The notes beneath the pieces are model-generated. The model worked only from the letters and a program-made list of their open reading frames with translations, did no database searches and had not been told where the DNA came from. Made by a program: the position numbers and the translations under genes. Below, piece by piece: positions 15,362 to 24,412 of a stretch of 64,000 nucleotides of DNA. Position 1 is the first letter of the stretch, and every line of letters begins with the position of its first letter. The DNA is taken from contig CAVXNJ010000004.1 of assembly GCA_963763135.1 (NCBI GenBank), forward strand, positions 744,001 to 808,000, given 5' to 3'. The stretch is from JANMZO01 sp963763135. Its GTDB lineage: Bacteria > Actinomycetota > Acidimicrobiia > Acidimicrobiales > JANYDT01.

Positions 15362-17875
15362 TCAGTTGGCGATGGCGGTGAGGATGTCGAGCCGGGCGGC
15401 GCGCCGGGCGGGAACCAATGAGGCGCCGAGCCCCGCTATCACGGCGATAGCGGCAACGACCGCCAGGTTGGTGGTGGGGACCGTGAGGCTGGTGATGCCT
15501 TCGTCGGCGAGGGCCCGCACCAGGGCCCATCCGAAGAACACGCCCGCGGCGAGTCCGAGGATCGTTCCGAAGGACGCGATGAGAACCGCTTCGTATCGGA
15601 TCGTGGTCCGCAGTTGCGCCTTCGATGCACCCAGCGCCCTCACGAGGCCGAGTTCGCGTGTGCGTTCGACGATGGAAAGCGTGAGGGTGTTGGCGATCCC
15701 GAGGAGCGAGACGATCACGGCAAGGGTGAGCAACGCGTAGACGAGTCCGAGGACGGTGTTGATCTCCTCGTTTCGGCTCTCGATGAAACCGTCCTCGTCG
15801 AGCACCTCGGCGGTCGGGAAGGGGGCGGCCGTTGGTGCGAGTCGTGCGGGATCGGTCGTGTTCACGTAGATCCGGGCGTCGAGGCTCCCGGGGACGTGGC
15901 GGTCGAAGGCATCGACTCCGACGAATTGGTCTCCGAGCCAGTCGTCGGAATTGGAGTAGGTCGCCCGTATGGTCAGATCGACCGCCCCGGTCGCGAAGGT
16001 CACGGGGACCGTGTCACCGAGGTTCCAGTTGTGGCTCGCGGCGGTCTTCGCTGACACCGCGATTCCGTCGTTCCCCAGGGTCTCGAGGTTCCCGGTGACG
16101 GTTCCGAGGTCGAAGAGCTTCGCAATGTCGTGTGGGCCGAACGCGAAGAGCAGACCGGGGGCGCCGTTGACCTCGGTGTTGGCCATACGGGCCTCGCTGA
16201 CCGCGGTGACTCCCGGTTGTTTGCGGAGGGTCGCGGCGAGGTCGGGGCTGATCCCGGATCCGGCGTCGAAGGCTCCGGAGTCGAGAACGTGGGTGCCGGC
16301 GAAGTCCTTCGCGAAGGACCCTTCGATGGAGGTCCGAAGCGATGCCGCGAAGATCGTGATGAACGTGACGAGTCCGACGCCGATCATCAGTGCCGCCGCG
16401 GTGCGCGACGTCCGGGCCGGGTTGCGCAGCGTGTTGTGCTGTGCCAGTTCTCCGGCAACGCCACGGGCACGGGCCACCGGGGCCCCGAGCATCGAGATGA
16501 TCGGTCGAACGAGTACGGGGCCGAGGATGTTGAGGCCGATGAACACGACGGCGGCCCCGAAGCCGACCAGCGCTGGACCGCCGCCGTTGAGCCCAACCGT
16601 GAGCGCCGCCATGCCGGAGCCGGTCGCGAGAGCTCCGGCGATCGATCGGGAACGGTGGCGACCGCGGTGTTCGTAGGCGACATTCCGCAGGGCTTCAATC
16701 GGAGCGATGCGCGATGCCCGCCGGGCCGGGAGCCAGGCCGACAGCATGGTGACGCCGATCCCGACGCCGAGCGAGACGAGGATCGTCCGCGTCCCGAGCA
16801 CAACGGGACCGTCTGGCATGTCGAAGCCGAATGAGCCGAGGACGGCAGTCAGGCCGGCGGCGGCGAGTCGTCCGAGGAACAGCCCGATCATCGAGGCGAT
16901 CACGCCGATGGCGAGGGCCTCGCTGAGGACGGACCGGAGGATCTGGCGGCGGTCGGCACCGATGGCACGGAGCATGGCCATCTCCCGTGTGCGCTGAGCG
17001 ACGCTGATGGCGAAGGTGTTGTTGATGATGAACGAACCGACGAACACGGCGATTCCGGCGAAGATCAGCATGAACACGTTGAAGATCGACAGATTCTCCG
17101 CGACGGCGTCCTGGTCTTCGCGGGTGAGTGCTTCGCCGGTGACGACTTCGATGCCGTGCTCGTCTGCCACGGCGGCACGTACTTTGGTCACGAGCTGCTC
17201 CTCGGTGAGTTCCGCGGAGGTGACCGCGATCCCGTCGACCTGCCCGGTTTCTCCGAGCAGCTCCGCCGCGGTGCGGTCGGTGAACAGCACGACGGTTGCG
17301 TTGCCCGGCGAATCTGCGCCGGCGAACGTGGCCACACCGGAAATGGTGAAGGTCCGCGGTGTTCCGGCGGTCAGCACCGTGGTCCGGTCGCCGGCGGAGA
17401 AGTGGGCGATCCGGGCCGAGCGCTGGTCGATGACGATCTCGTCGTCGTTGCCCGGCGGGCGCCCGACGACGATCTCGTAGGGGTTCAGTACCGGGTTCGT
17501 CATCCAGTTGAGCCCGAACGCAGGTGCCTGCTTGGCGTCACCCACCGGCTTCCCGGTCTGGTCGAGGATCTGTGCGTAACCGTTGATCCGACCGGCCGCG
17601 TCATCGACGCCGTCGAGCGTCCTGATCCGGGCGACGAGGTCTCCGTCGAGGCGGGTGCGGGACTGACCGAAGTTGAGATCAAGCTCCGAGGTCGAACGGA
17701 CGTACGCGTCGGTGCCTGCGTTGGCTTCGGCGAGGATGGTGTCGAGTGTCTTGTCGATGGAGTCCGTGAGTACGAGGCTTCCGGCGAGGAACGTGACTCC
17801 GAGGAGCACGGCGGCGATGGTGGTGAGTAGGCGGGCCTTCTTCGCGGCCAATTGCTTGAGGGTGAGGAGGAGCAT
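15362..17875 (-). CDS. ABC transporter permease with two FtsX domains (MacB/LolC-like exporter)
   Basis: An 837-aa permease. TM1 (LLTTIAAVLLGVTFLAGSLVL) precedes a ~250-residue periplasmic/extracytoplasmic MacB_PCD-like domain. The first FtsX core follows (FIINNTFAISVAQRTREMAMLRAIGADRRQILRSVL with flanking TMs). A short linker, a second extracytoplasmic domain, and a second FtsX core (LSIVERTRELGLVRALGASKAQLRTTIRYEAVLIASFG) complete it. The start MLLLTLKQLAAKKARLL lies four bases after the ATPase stop, so the two are one operon. Predicted to export lipid, peptide or drug substrates, or to act mechanically at the envelope. Confidence 0.92.
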   Translation of the reverse strand: MLLLTLKQLAAKKARLLTTIAAVLLGVTFLAGSLVLTDSIDKTLDTILAEANAGTDAYVRSTSELDLNFGQSRTRLDGDLVARIRTLDGVDDAAGRINGYAQILDQTGKPVGDAKQAPAFGLNWMTNPVLNPYEIVVGRPPGNDDEIVIDQRSARIAHFSAGDRTTVLTAGTPRTFTISGVATFAGADSPGNATVVLFTDRTAAELLGETGQVDGIAVTSAELTEEQLVTKVRAAVADEHGIEVVTGEALTREDQDAVAENLSIFNVFMLIFAGIAVFVGSFIINNTFAISVAQRTREMAMLRAIGADRRQILRSVLSEALAIGVIASMIGLFLGRLAAAGLTAVLGSFGFDMPDGPVVLGTRTILVSLGVGIGVTMLSAWLPARRASRIAPIEALRNVAYEHRGRHRSRSIAGALATGSGMAALTVGLNGGGPALVGFGAAVVFIGLNILGPVLVRPIISMLGAPVARARGVAGELAQHNTLRNPARTSRTAAALMIGVGLVTFITIFAASLRTSIEGSFAKDFAGTHVLDSGAFDAGSGISPDLAATLRKQPGVTAVSEARMANTEVNGAPGLLFAFGPHDIAKLFDLGTVTGNLETLGNDGIAVSAKTAASHNWNLGDTVPVTFATGAVDLTIRATYSNSDDWLGDQFVGVDAFDRHVPGSLDARIYVNTTDPARLAPTAAPFPTAEVLDEDGFIESRNEEINTVLGLVYALLTLAVIVSLLGIANTLTLSIVERTRELGLVRALGASKAQLRTTIRYEAVLIASFGTILGLAAGVFFGWALVRALADEGITSLTVPTTNLAVVAAIAVIAGLGASLVPARRAARLDILTAIAN

Positions 17876-17879
17876 GACG

Positions 17880-18659
17880 TCACGCTCCGATCGAAGTGAA
17901 GGTGTCGATGACGGACGCGGCGGTCGGGTCGTCGATTTCGCGAACGATGTTTCCGTCGGCGAGAAAGACCGCACGGTTGGCGTACGCGGCTGCGTTGGGG
18001 TCGTGCGTGACCATGACGATGGTCTGTCCGAGTTCCCGCACGGCCGTTCGCATGAACGCCAGGATCGATGCGCCGGTCCGCGAGTCAAGGTTCCCCGTCG
18101 GTTCGTCGGCGAAGATGATGTGGGGCTTCGAGGCCAGGGCGCGGGCAACCGCAACGCGCTGTTGCTGGCCACCGGAAAGCTCCGATGGGCGGTGACCGAC
18201 GCGTTCCGTCAGGCCGACGGTTTCGATCACGGTGTTCAGCCAGTCGCGGTCAGGTCGGCGTCCGGCGAGGGTCAGCGGGAGCGTGATGTTCTCGAGTGCG
18301 GTCAACGTGGGAACAAGGTTGAACGACTGGAAGATGAAACCGATCCGGTCACGGCGCAGTCTCGTCAACTGCCGTTCTTTCAGGGTGCCGAGTTCGACGT
18401 CACCGATGCGGATCGTTCCGTCGGTCACGTGGTCGAGCCCTGCGAGGCAGTGCATGAGCGTGGACTTGCCCGACCCGGAAGGCCCCATGATCGCGGTGAA
18501 GCGACCCGCCGGGAACTCGACGGAAACGCCGTCGAGCGCTCGGACTTCGAGATCGCCTCGTCCGTAGACCTTCGTGACAAGTGATGCCGACGCCGCGCTT
18601 GGTACGTCTCGGGTCGGTCGTGGATTCGTGGATTGCTCGGCGAGCAGAGTGATGTTCAT
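17880..18659 (-). CDS. ABC transporter ATP-binding protein (MacB/LolD-like)
   Basis: A 259-aa ATPase: Walker A GPSGSGKSTLMHCLAGLD, Q-loop FIFQSFNLVPTLTALENITLPL, signature LSGGQQQRVAVARAL, Walker B IIFADEPTGNLD and H-loop MVTHDPNAAAYANR. The FQSFNL and PTGNLD variants are typical of LolD/MacB exporters. The ATG at 18659 follows a perfect GGAGGT Shine-Dalgarno, ruling out the longer in-frame extension. It drives the FtsX-type permease encoded 4 bp downstream. It is divergent from the histidine kinase gene, a common arrangement in which the two-component pair controls the exporter. Confidence 0.95.
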   Translation of the reverse strand: MNITLLAEQSTNPRPTRDVPSAASASLVTKVYGRGDLEVRALDGVSVEFPAGRFTAIMGPSGSGKSTLMHCLAGLDHVTDGTIRIGDVELGTLKERQLTRLRRDRIGFIFQSFNLVPTLTALENITLPLTLAGRRPDRDWLNTVIETVGLTERVGHRPSELSGGQQQRVAVARALASKPHIIFADEPTGNLDSRTGASILAFMRTAVRELGQTIVMVTHDPNAAAYANRAVFLADGNIVREIDDPTAASVIDTFTSIGA

Positions 18660-18827
18660 GGGGACCTCCTCAGGTCCCGAACAGCGTGCGCTCTCAGGGT
18701 CGGTGCCGCTTCTGACCGTGGACGGTTTCCGCCAAGTCGCCCGGGGTAGTTCGCCCGACAGACCCACGAGGTCACCCGTTACCCGGGTCTCTATCGTGAG
18801 ACAGAGGCCCGGTCGTCCGGGGGGAGG

Positions 18828-20108
18828 ATGCACAGACGACGTATTTCGGCGTACGGTCGGAAGGTGACCCTCGCTGCCGCCAAACGTCTCGCTGACGGGG
18901 CCAGGCGGAAGGCGGTCGTCGACACGGTTTTGGCCGGTGGCTGGTTACTGGTCGGCGTGATGCAGTTGGTCTGGCCGGACCTTGACCTGTGGGAAGAGAC
19001 AGTGTTGACGCCTTACAGGGCGTCGGGGTTCATTGCGTGGGTTCTCGTCGCCGGCGTCTGTGGACCCGTGTGGTGGTGGCGGCGCTCGCCCGCAGTTGCG
19101 TTCGCCGTGTCGTGGACATCGCTGCTTGGGCTCGTGATCGGCGACTACCTCCTCGGCCTGCTCCCGTTCGTGGCCTGGGTCCTGATGTACGGCGTCGGGC
19201 TTCGTTCGAGCCGACGGACCGCCGCTGCATGCGTTGCCTATGTCTTTGCTGGGCTCACGCTCGCGCTGTCGACGGGCTACCCGAACTTCGACATCGCCGG
19301 CGCCGGTGAAAATGCGCTTCTCTTGTGCGGGTGCCTCACCCTCGGAATGCTGTCCGCGGCGACGCGACGCAACGCCGGGGTTCGGGTCGAGCTGGCCGAA
19401 CGTCGCGCCGACCTTGCGGCAGAGCGGGAACACACGGCCGTCGTTGAGGAACGACTCCGTCTCGCGCAGGAACTTCACGATGTCGTCGCACACTCGATGA
19501 GCGTCATCAACATCCAGGCATCGATGGGGGCCGCCGCCTTTCGCTCCAAACCGGAGCACACCGAACGCGCACTCGTCAACATCGAACAAACCAGCCGAGC
19601 GACGCTCGTGGAGCTACGTGGCCTGCTCGGAGTCCTACGGGCCGACGATGGAGCACGGAGGGACCTCAGCCCGGCCCCGTCGCTTCTCGACATCGACCAG
19701 CTCGTGGCAAACGTCGAAAGTGCTGGCATCGAGGTAACCCTGACGAAGACCGGCCCGATGGCGTTGCCACTCGGCGTCGGCACGTTTGCATACCGGATAG
19801 TGCAGGAAGCGCTCACCAACGTGCTCAAACACGCGCACGCCAGCCACGTCGATGTCGCGATCGACGACAACGGCTCCGAACTCGAGATCCGGGTCCGCGA
19901 TGACGGTCGCGGGTTCACGTGGGCCGTCGATGCAACATCGCTGCAGCCGCTGTCGCCACCGCGCGCCGGTCACGGCCTTGTCGGCATGAACGAACGGGTC
20001 GCGACGTTCGGAGGCTCATTGAAGACCGGTCCCGCCCCCGGTGGCGGCTTCCAGATAATCGCGTCAATGCCGTACACGAACGCCCAACAGGTCGGAGGCC
20101 CCCCATGA
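18828..20108 (+). CDS. Sensor histidine kinase (HisKA_3/NarL type)
   Basis: A 426-aa membrane kinase. Four to six TM segments lie within residues ~30-185 with no large external sensor domain. The dimerisation/phosphoacceptor box ERLRLAQELHDVVAHSMSVI is followed by an HATPase_c domain containing QEALTNVLKHAHAS (N box) and VRDDGRGF (G1 box). The ATG at 18828 was used, with a GTG 36 bp later as an alternative. The TGA overlaps the response regulator's ATG (ATGA), indicating translational coupling. Probably senses an envelope signal and controls the divergent ABC exporter. Confidence 0.92.
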   Translation: MHRRRISAYGRKVTLAAAKRLADGARRKAVVDTVLAGGWLLVGVMQLVWPDLDLWEETVLTPYRASGFIAWVLVAGVCGPVWWWRRSPAVAFAVSWTSLLGLVIGDYLLGLLPFVAWVLMYGVGLRSSRRTAAACVAYVFAGLTLALSTGYPNFDIAGAGENALLLCGCLTLGMLSAATRRNAGVRVELAERRADLAAEREHTAVVEERLRLAQELHDVVAHSMSVINIQASMGAAAFRSKPEHTERALVNIEQTSRATLVELRGLLGVLRADDGARRDLSPAPSLLDIDQLVANVESAGIEVTLTKTGPMALPLGVGTFAYRIVQEALTNVLKHAHASHVDVAIDDNGSELEIRVRDDGRGFTWAVDATSLQPLSPPRAGHGLVGMNERVATFGGSLKTGPAPGGGFQIIASMPYTNAQQVGGPP

Positions 20109-20785
20109 TCCGAGTGCTTGTCGTCGACGACCAGGATCTCGTGCGTGACGGCTTCTCCGTCCTCCTTTCGCTGTGCGACGACATCGAGGTCGTTGGACAG
20201 GCCACCAACGGCGAGCAGGCGATCGCCGCGGCGATCAACGAACGCCCCGATGTGATCCTCATGGACATCCGCATGCCGGTCATGGACGGCCTCGAGGCCG
20301 CCCGTCGACTCGCCGCCGACACGCGAACCTCGGCATGCCGCGTGCTGATCCTGACAACGTTCGATCTCGACGAGTACGTCTTCGAAGCCCTGCGCCTCGG
20401 GGCCTCGGGCTTCCTGCTCAAAGACACGCGCCGCGAACAACTCATCGACGCGGTCCGCGTCATAGCGGCCGGTGAAGCGCTGCTGTCGCCGAGCATCACC
20501 AAGACACTCATCGCCGAGTTCACCAACCAGCCGTCGCTGGTTCGTTCACGGGTGAAGCTGCTCGACAAGGTCACCGACCGCGAACGCGAAGTGCTCCTTG
20601 CTGTCGCTCGCGGCGACACGAACGCCGAAATTGCCGAGTCATTGTTCATGGGGACGGGAACGGTGAAGACCCATGTCAGCCATCTCCTGACCAAAATCGA
20701 CGCCCGAGACCGTGCACAACTGGTCGTGTTCGCGTACGAATCCGGTCTGGTCCGGCCGGGCGAACCCATACAAACTGATCCCTGA
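20105..20785 (+). CDS. NarL/FixJ-family response regulator
   Basis: A 226-aa regulator. The receiver domain has the acidic pair D8-D9, phosphoacceptor D54 in VILMDIRMPVMDG, and K in FLLKDTRREQL. The LuxR-type HTH near residues 160-220 (LTDREREVLLAVARGDTNAEIAESLFMGTGTVKTHVSHLLTKI is its character) includes the usual VTDREREVL and GTVKTHVSHLL. It overlaps the kinase gene by 4 bp. Likely binds the intergenic region in front of the exporter genes. Confidence 0.95.
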   Translation: MIRVLVVDDQDLVRDGFSVLLSLCDDIEVVGQATNGEQAIAAAINERPDVILMDIRMPVMDGLEAARRLAADTRTSACRVLILTTFDLDEYVFEALRLGASGFLLKDTRREQLIDAVRVIAAGEALLSPSITKTLIAEFTNQPSLVRSRVKLLDKVTDREREVLLAVARGDTNAEIAESLFMGTGTVKTHVSHLLTKIDARDRAQLVVFAYESGLVRPGEPIQTDP

Positions 20786-20849
20786 GGTCCCGCCCACCGG
20801 GCCGGGACCTCCGATGGGCTGGTCCCGGTGGACCCACGATGGCGACGTG

Positions 20850-21269
20850 CTACCGGTGACCCGCCTGCCAAACGGCAACGGCAAGGGCCGCGCAGAAGGG
20901 CGAGAACAGGCGACGGTCGTTGCGTCGGAATTGCGGCGAAGAACTCCCGGGTACGAGCAGGTCGGTTCGGCCCACGAACCCGAACGCGGAACGCGTCATG
21001 AACACGGCCGCGAGAGTGTCGAGAGCGATGCGGTGAAGGCTGTTTCGGGGCCGGAACGCAACCAGCGCAGCAGAGCCGGCCAGGAGAGCGGTGACGCCAT
21101 TGCATGCGGCTGGTGACGGGGATTTCGATGACCCGATCACGTTGTCGTTCAACGCGTCAACGGATCGGAAGGGGAACGTGGACCCGCGCCCCCAAGCCGC
21201 GTGAAGCGCAGCGATCGCCACGAGCCCTCCGCACGCCGCGCCAGCCATCAGGTCAGTTGAGTTCTTCAT
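20850..21269 (-). CDS. DUF3995-like small membrane protein
   Basis: A 139-aa protein with about four hydrophobic helices (DLMAGAACGGLVAIAALHAAW, NGVTALLAGSAALVAFRP, IALDTLAAVFMTRSAFGFVG, FSPFCAALAVAV). The HAAWGRGSTFPF segment after TM1 and the overall TM pattern resemble DUF3995 proteins, which are uncharacterised. The ATG at 21269 is preferred because upstream residues are not protein-like. It lies convergent to the response regulator gene. Confidence 0.65.
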   Translation of the reverse strand: MKNSTDLMAGAACGGLVAIAALHAAWGRGSTFPFRSVDALNDNVIGSSKSPSPAACNGVTALLAGSAALVAFRPRNSLHRIALDTLAAVFMTRSAFGFVGRTDLLVPGSSSPQFRRNDRRLFSPFCAALAVAVWQAGHR

Positions 21270-21461
21270 GGTTGCTACTTCACACCGGGCATCCGCTCCC
21301 GGCGTCAGCCCCACGGATGACCGTGCATCGGCCGAGCGACCTAGGCGCAGAGGGCCGTCGAACGCGGTCCCGGGCCAGACGCCCAACGCCGCCTTCGTCT
21401 TCATGCTCGTTGGCGTCTCGATCGCCTGATCGGATTCCAACCCAACAAACGAAAGAAAACA

Positions 21462-22661
21462 ATGAACTTCAACCGCAGTACCCCGCCCCGATCGCGTCAG
21501 GGTTCCCTTGCTGCCCGATCACCCAAGCGCTCCTCCAGCGCAGCCACGATCGGCCTAGCCACCGTGGCGGCATCGATCGCCTTGTTCGGCACGTTCGGTT
21601 CTGCCGCTTCCGCCGAAGACCTCAGTCCCGCAACACGAACTGAAGGCACGCCGACCGTAAGTATCGCTCCACGATCGGTCCTTGACCGTTGCAACGGCAA
21701 GCTCGCCACGATCATCAGCAATGCCAGCATCATCTACGGCACCGACGGCGACGACGTGATCATTGCCGCCGGACCCGGCGACGACTCCGTCTACGCCGGA
21801 AGCGGCGACGATACGGTCTGCGCCGCGTGGCACGGAATGACCACTGAGACCCTCACCGTTGTCGGTGACGAAGGCAAGGACTGGATCCAAGGAGGTATGG
21901 GCAACGACATTCTCAACGGCGGTCCCGGCAATGACACGATTCTCGGCAGTGGCGGAGACGACCGGATCAATGGCGGAACGGGACTCGACATGTTCGACGG
22001 CGAAACCGGTAACGACACGGTCGTCTACAGCGACGCGTCCGGCTCCGTCACGGTGTCATTGCGCCAAATGAATGTTCCCGGCCCGTTCGGATCGCAGTCG
22101 AAGTTCCAAAGCGCCAGTGGGGCAGACGATCGCGACTTCTTCAACAACATCGAGAACGCCACCGGTTCCAACTTCGCCGACGCACTGCACGGCGACGACG
22201 ATGCGAACACCTTGCGCGGCGACGGCGGCGGCGACTACATCCGCGGTAACGGAGGCAACGATGTCGTCGACGCCGAATACGGCGACGACGACATCGACGG
22301 TGGCCCGGGAGTCGACACCGTCAATTACACCCGGGCCAGTCAGGCAATCGTGAACCTCCAGAACGACGTCGCATCCGCGGTCACCTCCGGCCAGAACGAA
22401 CACGACACTGTCGTGGGGGTCGAAAACGCCACCGGTTCGCCCGGCAACGACACCCTCACGGGCGACAGCTGGAGGAACCGGCTCGAAGGCGGAGACGGCG
22501 ACGACACGCTCCTCGGTCTCTCCGGTGACGACACGATCTTCGGCGGCGCCGGTTCGGACAACTATGACGGCGGCCCCGACTTCGACAGCTGCTTGCACGC
22601 CGGCGCGGACCCCGGGGACTCCTACATCCGCTGCGAGTACCGCGGCGTGACGGGCGGCTGA
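21462..22661 (+). CDS. Secreted RTX-type calcium-binding repeat protein
   Basis: A 399-aa exported protein. A basic N-terminus and hydrophobic helix (TIGLATVAASIALFGTFGSAASA) form the signal peptide. The rest is mostly RTX nonapeptides of the form GGxGxDxUx, for example GGMGNDILNGGPGNDTIL, GGGGDYIRGNGGNDVVD and GGDGDDTLLGLSGDDTI. These fold as calcium-binding parallel beta-rolls. Two copies of an inserted ~45-residue segment ending in IENATGSNFADALHG and VENATGSPGNDTLTG show internal duplication. No catalytic domain is present; likely surface or secreted. Confidence 0.88.
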   Translation: MNFNRSTPPRSRQGSLAARSPKRSSSAATIGLATVAASIALFGTFGSAASAEDLSPATRTEGTPTVSIAPRSVLDRCNGKLATIISNASIIYGTDGDDVIIAAGPGDDSVYAGSGDDTVCAAWHGMTTETLTVVGDEGKDWIQGGMGNDILNGGPGNDTILGSGGDDRINGGTGLDMFDGETGNDTVVYSDASGSVTVSLRQMNVPGPFGSQSKFQSASGADDRDFFNNIENATGSNFADALHGDDDANTLRGDGGGDYIRGNGGNDVVDAEYGDDDIDGGPGVDTVNYTRASQAIVNLQNDVASAVTSGQNEHDTVVGVENATGSPGNDTLTGDSWRNRLEGGDGDDTLLGLSGDDTIFGGAGSDNYDGGPDFDSCLHAGADPGDSYIRCEYRGVTGG

Positions 22662-22888
22662 ACCACACTCGACGGCTGGACACAGCACCGTGTCCAGCCG
22701 TTGCACTGCAGTGTCGGCCCTCGATGGCACGGTGCCCGTAACCAATCGCGCAGGGCATGCCACCACCGTGCTCTGTCGTCAGACATACCCCCACCGGCCG
22801 ACCCGGCGCATCCCCGAGGCAGTCGCCCTACACGGCCACGGGCCTCACAATGAACACACGATTCCCCACCACCCGATAGGAAGAAGCC

Positions 22889-24085
22889 ATGCAACGAGTC
22901 GAACCAACCCGTTCTCTCAGTCACCCGAGAGGGCAGGCGAGCGATCCCGCCCCGCCGAGAAGCCCAGTCAACGCCCGCTCCACGCTCGGAGTGCCCGTTC
23001 TCCCGCCAGCACCGGTGGCCGAGGGCGCGGCGAGGTTCCGAAACCGGCTTGGAGCGCTACACCGCCGAATGGCACCACCTCCCGTTCAGATCCTCGAATC
23101 AGCGCTCAGCCTGCTCGAGCACCGCGTGCTCGTCGCGCTCTGCGATGCCGGCCTACCCGAAGCACTGGTGGCCGCAACCACGAACGACGCGCTGGCCGAA
23201 CTCTTGGGCGTCGACCCCGACCGGCTCGACCGACTCGTGCGGTACGGAGCCTCGAGGGGTTGGCTTCGCGTCGACCGAGCCGGCCGAATCCACCCGACCG
23301 CGACAACCGAGTTCCTCCGCAAGGATCACCCGGCCGGCTGGCGGGCCTGGGTGGACTTCGTCGGGAGCGAACACGTTCACAACGCCGTAGCGGTCCTCAA
23401 GGCCGACGATACTTCGGTCGGGTATGAGGGGGTCAATGGCAAACCGTTCTTCGAATGGCTCGAAGATCACCCGGACGAGTGGGTCACCTTCGACGCCGCA
23501 ATGGCGGCCGGCGCTCGCATGCACGCGCTCATGCTCGACTCCGCCCTCAACTGGCACACCAGCCGTCACATCTGCGATGTCGGAGGTGGCACTGGCGAAC
23601 TCGTACGAACCCTCCTCGACCGCCACCCCGACTGGCACGCATCCGTCTTCGATCTTCCGAACGTCATCGAACGAGCCGTGCAGCACCCACGCCTCACCGC
23701 CATCGCCGGCGACGCCTTCACGTCGGTGCCTCCCGGCCATGACACGTATCTCCTGGTCAATGTCCTGCACGACTGGAGCGACGGCGATGCCGTCCGAATT
23801 CTGAGAAATGTGGCAAACGCCTGCACCTCGAAATCTCGCGTCGTGATCGTGGAGAACATCCGCAGAGCCATCCCTCGGGACGATCTCGCGCAACGCGCCG
23901 ACATTCTCATGGCCGCGCTTACCGCCGGCGGACGCGAACGCACCAGCGAACACTTCGCGGAGCTCGCCCGACAGGCTGGATTCGCACCGGTCAAAACGTA
24001 CCGACTCGGATCCGGTGATCACGCGTTCGAACTCGCATGCGCCAACTCCCGCAACACGAACCCGACATCGGAGCAGTTGCGATGA
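22889..24085 (+). CDS. SAM-dependent O-methyltransferase (Methyltransf_2 family)
   Basis: A 398-aa methyltransferase. The N-terminal winged-helix dimerisation domain spans residues ~65-155 (VLVALCDAGLPEAL, LAELLGVDPDRLDRLVRYGASRGWLR). The Rossmann domain has motif I ICDVGGGTGELVRTLLD near residue 230 and VLHDWSDGDAVRILRN, typical of hydroxyneurotransmitter/CrtF-type O-methyltransferases. The first ~60 residues are unlike the family, so a later start is possible. The TGA overlaps the next gene's ATG. With the YCII and phosphotransferase genes it looks like a small tailoring or detoxification operon. Confidence 0.87.
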   Translation: MQRVEPTRSLSHPRGQASDPAPPRSPVNARSTLGVPVLPPAPVAEGAARFRNRLGALHRRMAPPPVQILESALSLLEHRVLVALCDAGLPEALVAATTNDALAELLGVDPDRLDRLVRYGASRGWLRVDRAGRIHPTATTEFLRKDHPAGWRAWVDFVGSEHVHNAVAVLKADDTSVGYEGVNGKPFFEWLEDHPDEWVTFDAAMAAGARMHALMLDSALNWHTSRHICDVGGGTGELVRTLLDRHPDWHASVFDLPNVIERAVQHPRLTAIAGDAFTSVPPGHDTYLLVNVLHDWSDGDAVRILRNVANACTSKSRVVIVENIRRAIPRDDLAQRADILMAALTAGGRERTSEHFAELARQAGFAPVKTYRLGSGDHAFELACANSRNTNPTSEQLR

Positions 24086-24405
24086 GATACGTCGCCCTGC
24101 TCACATACGGCCCCAACTGGAAGACCGGTCGACCGATCGAACGCCAAGGCGAAGCGATCGGCCAACACCTTCTAGCGATGCAACGCCTTTACGACGAAGG
24201 CATACTCCTCCTCGGCGGGCCGTTCGAACACCACGGCGGTATCGCCGTGCTCGAGGCCACCGACGAGGCCACCGCTGCGGCGGTCATGGCCGCCGATCCC
24301 GCCGTGATCGCCGGCGTTCTCGACTACGAGTTGCAGCACCTCGTCACGTACTTCGACGCGTACGTCGGCACACGCGCTTCCGTCCCCGGAACCTCGGCGG
24401 CGTAG
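24082..24405 (+). CDS. YCII-related domain protein
   Basis: A 107-aa protein of the YciI-like ferredoxin-fold type: MRYVALLTYGPNWK at the start, a central HLLAMQRLYDEGILLLGGPFEHHGGIAVLEA and VMAADPAVIAGVLDYELQHLVTYF at the end. This matches the usual YCII order (short strand, helix, GGP, strand, helix, strand). Its start overlaps the methyltransferase stop (ATGA) and the phosphotransferase gene begins 8 bp after its stop, so all three are co-transcribed. The biochemical role of these proteins is generally unclear. Confidence 0.82.
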   Translation: MRYVALLTYGPNWKTGRPIERQGEAIGQHLLAMQRLYDEGILLLGGPFEHHGGIAVLEATDEATAAAVMAADPAVIAGVLDYELQHLVTYFDAYVGTRASVPGTSAA

Positions 24406-24412
24406 GCCGACC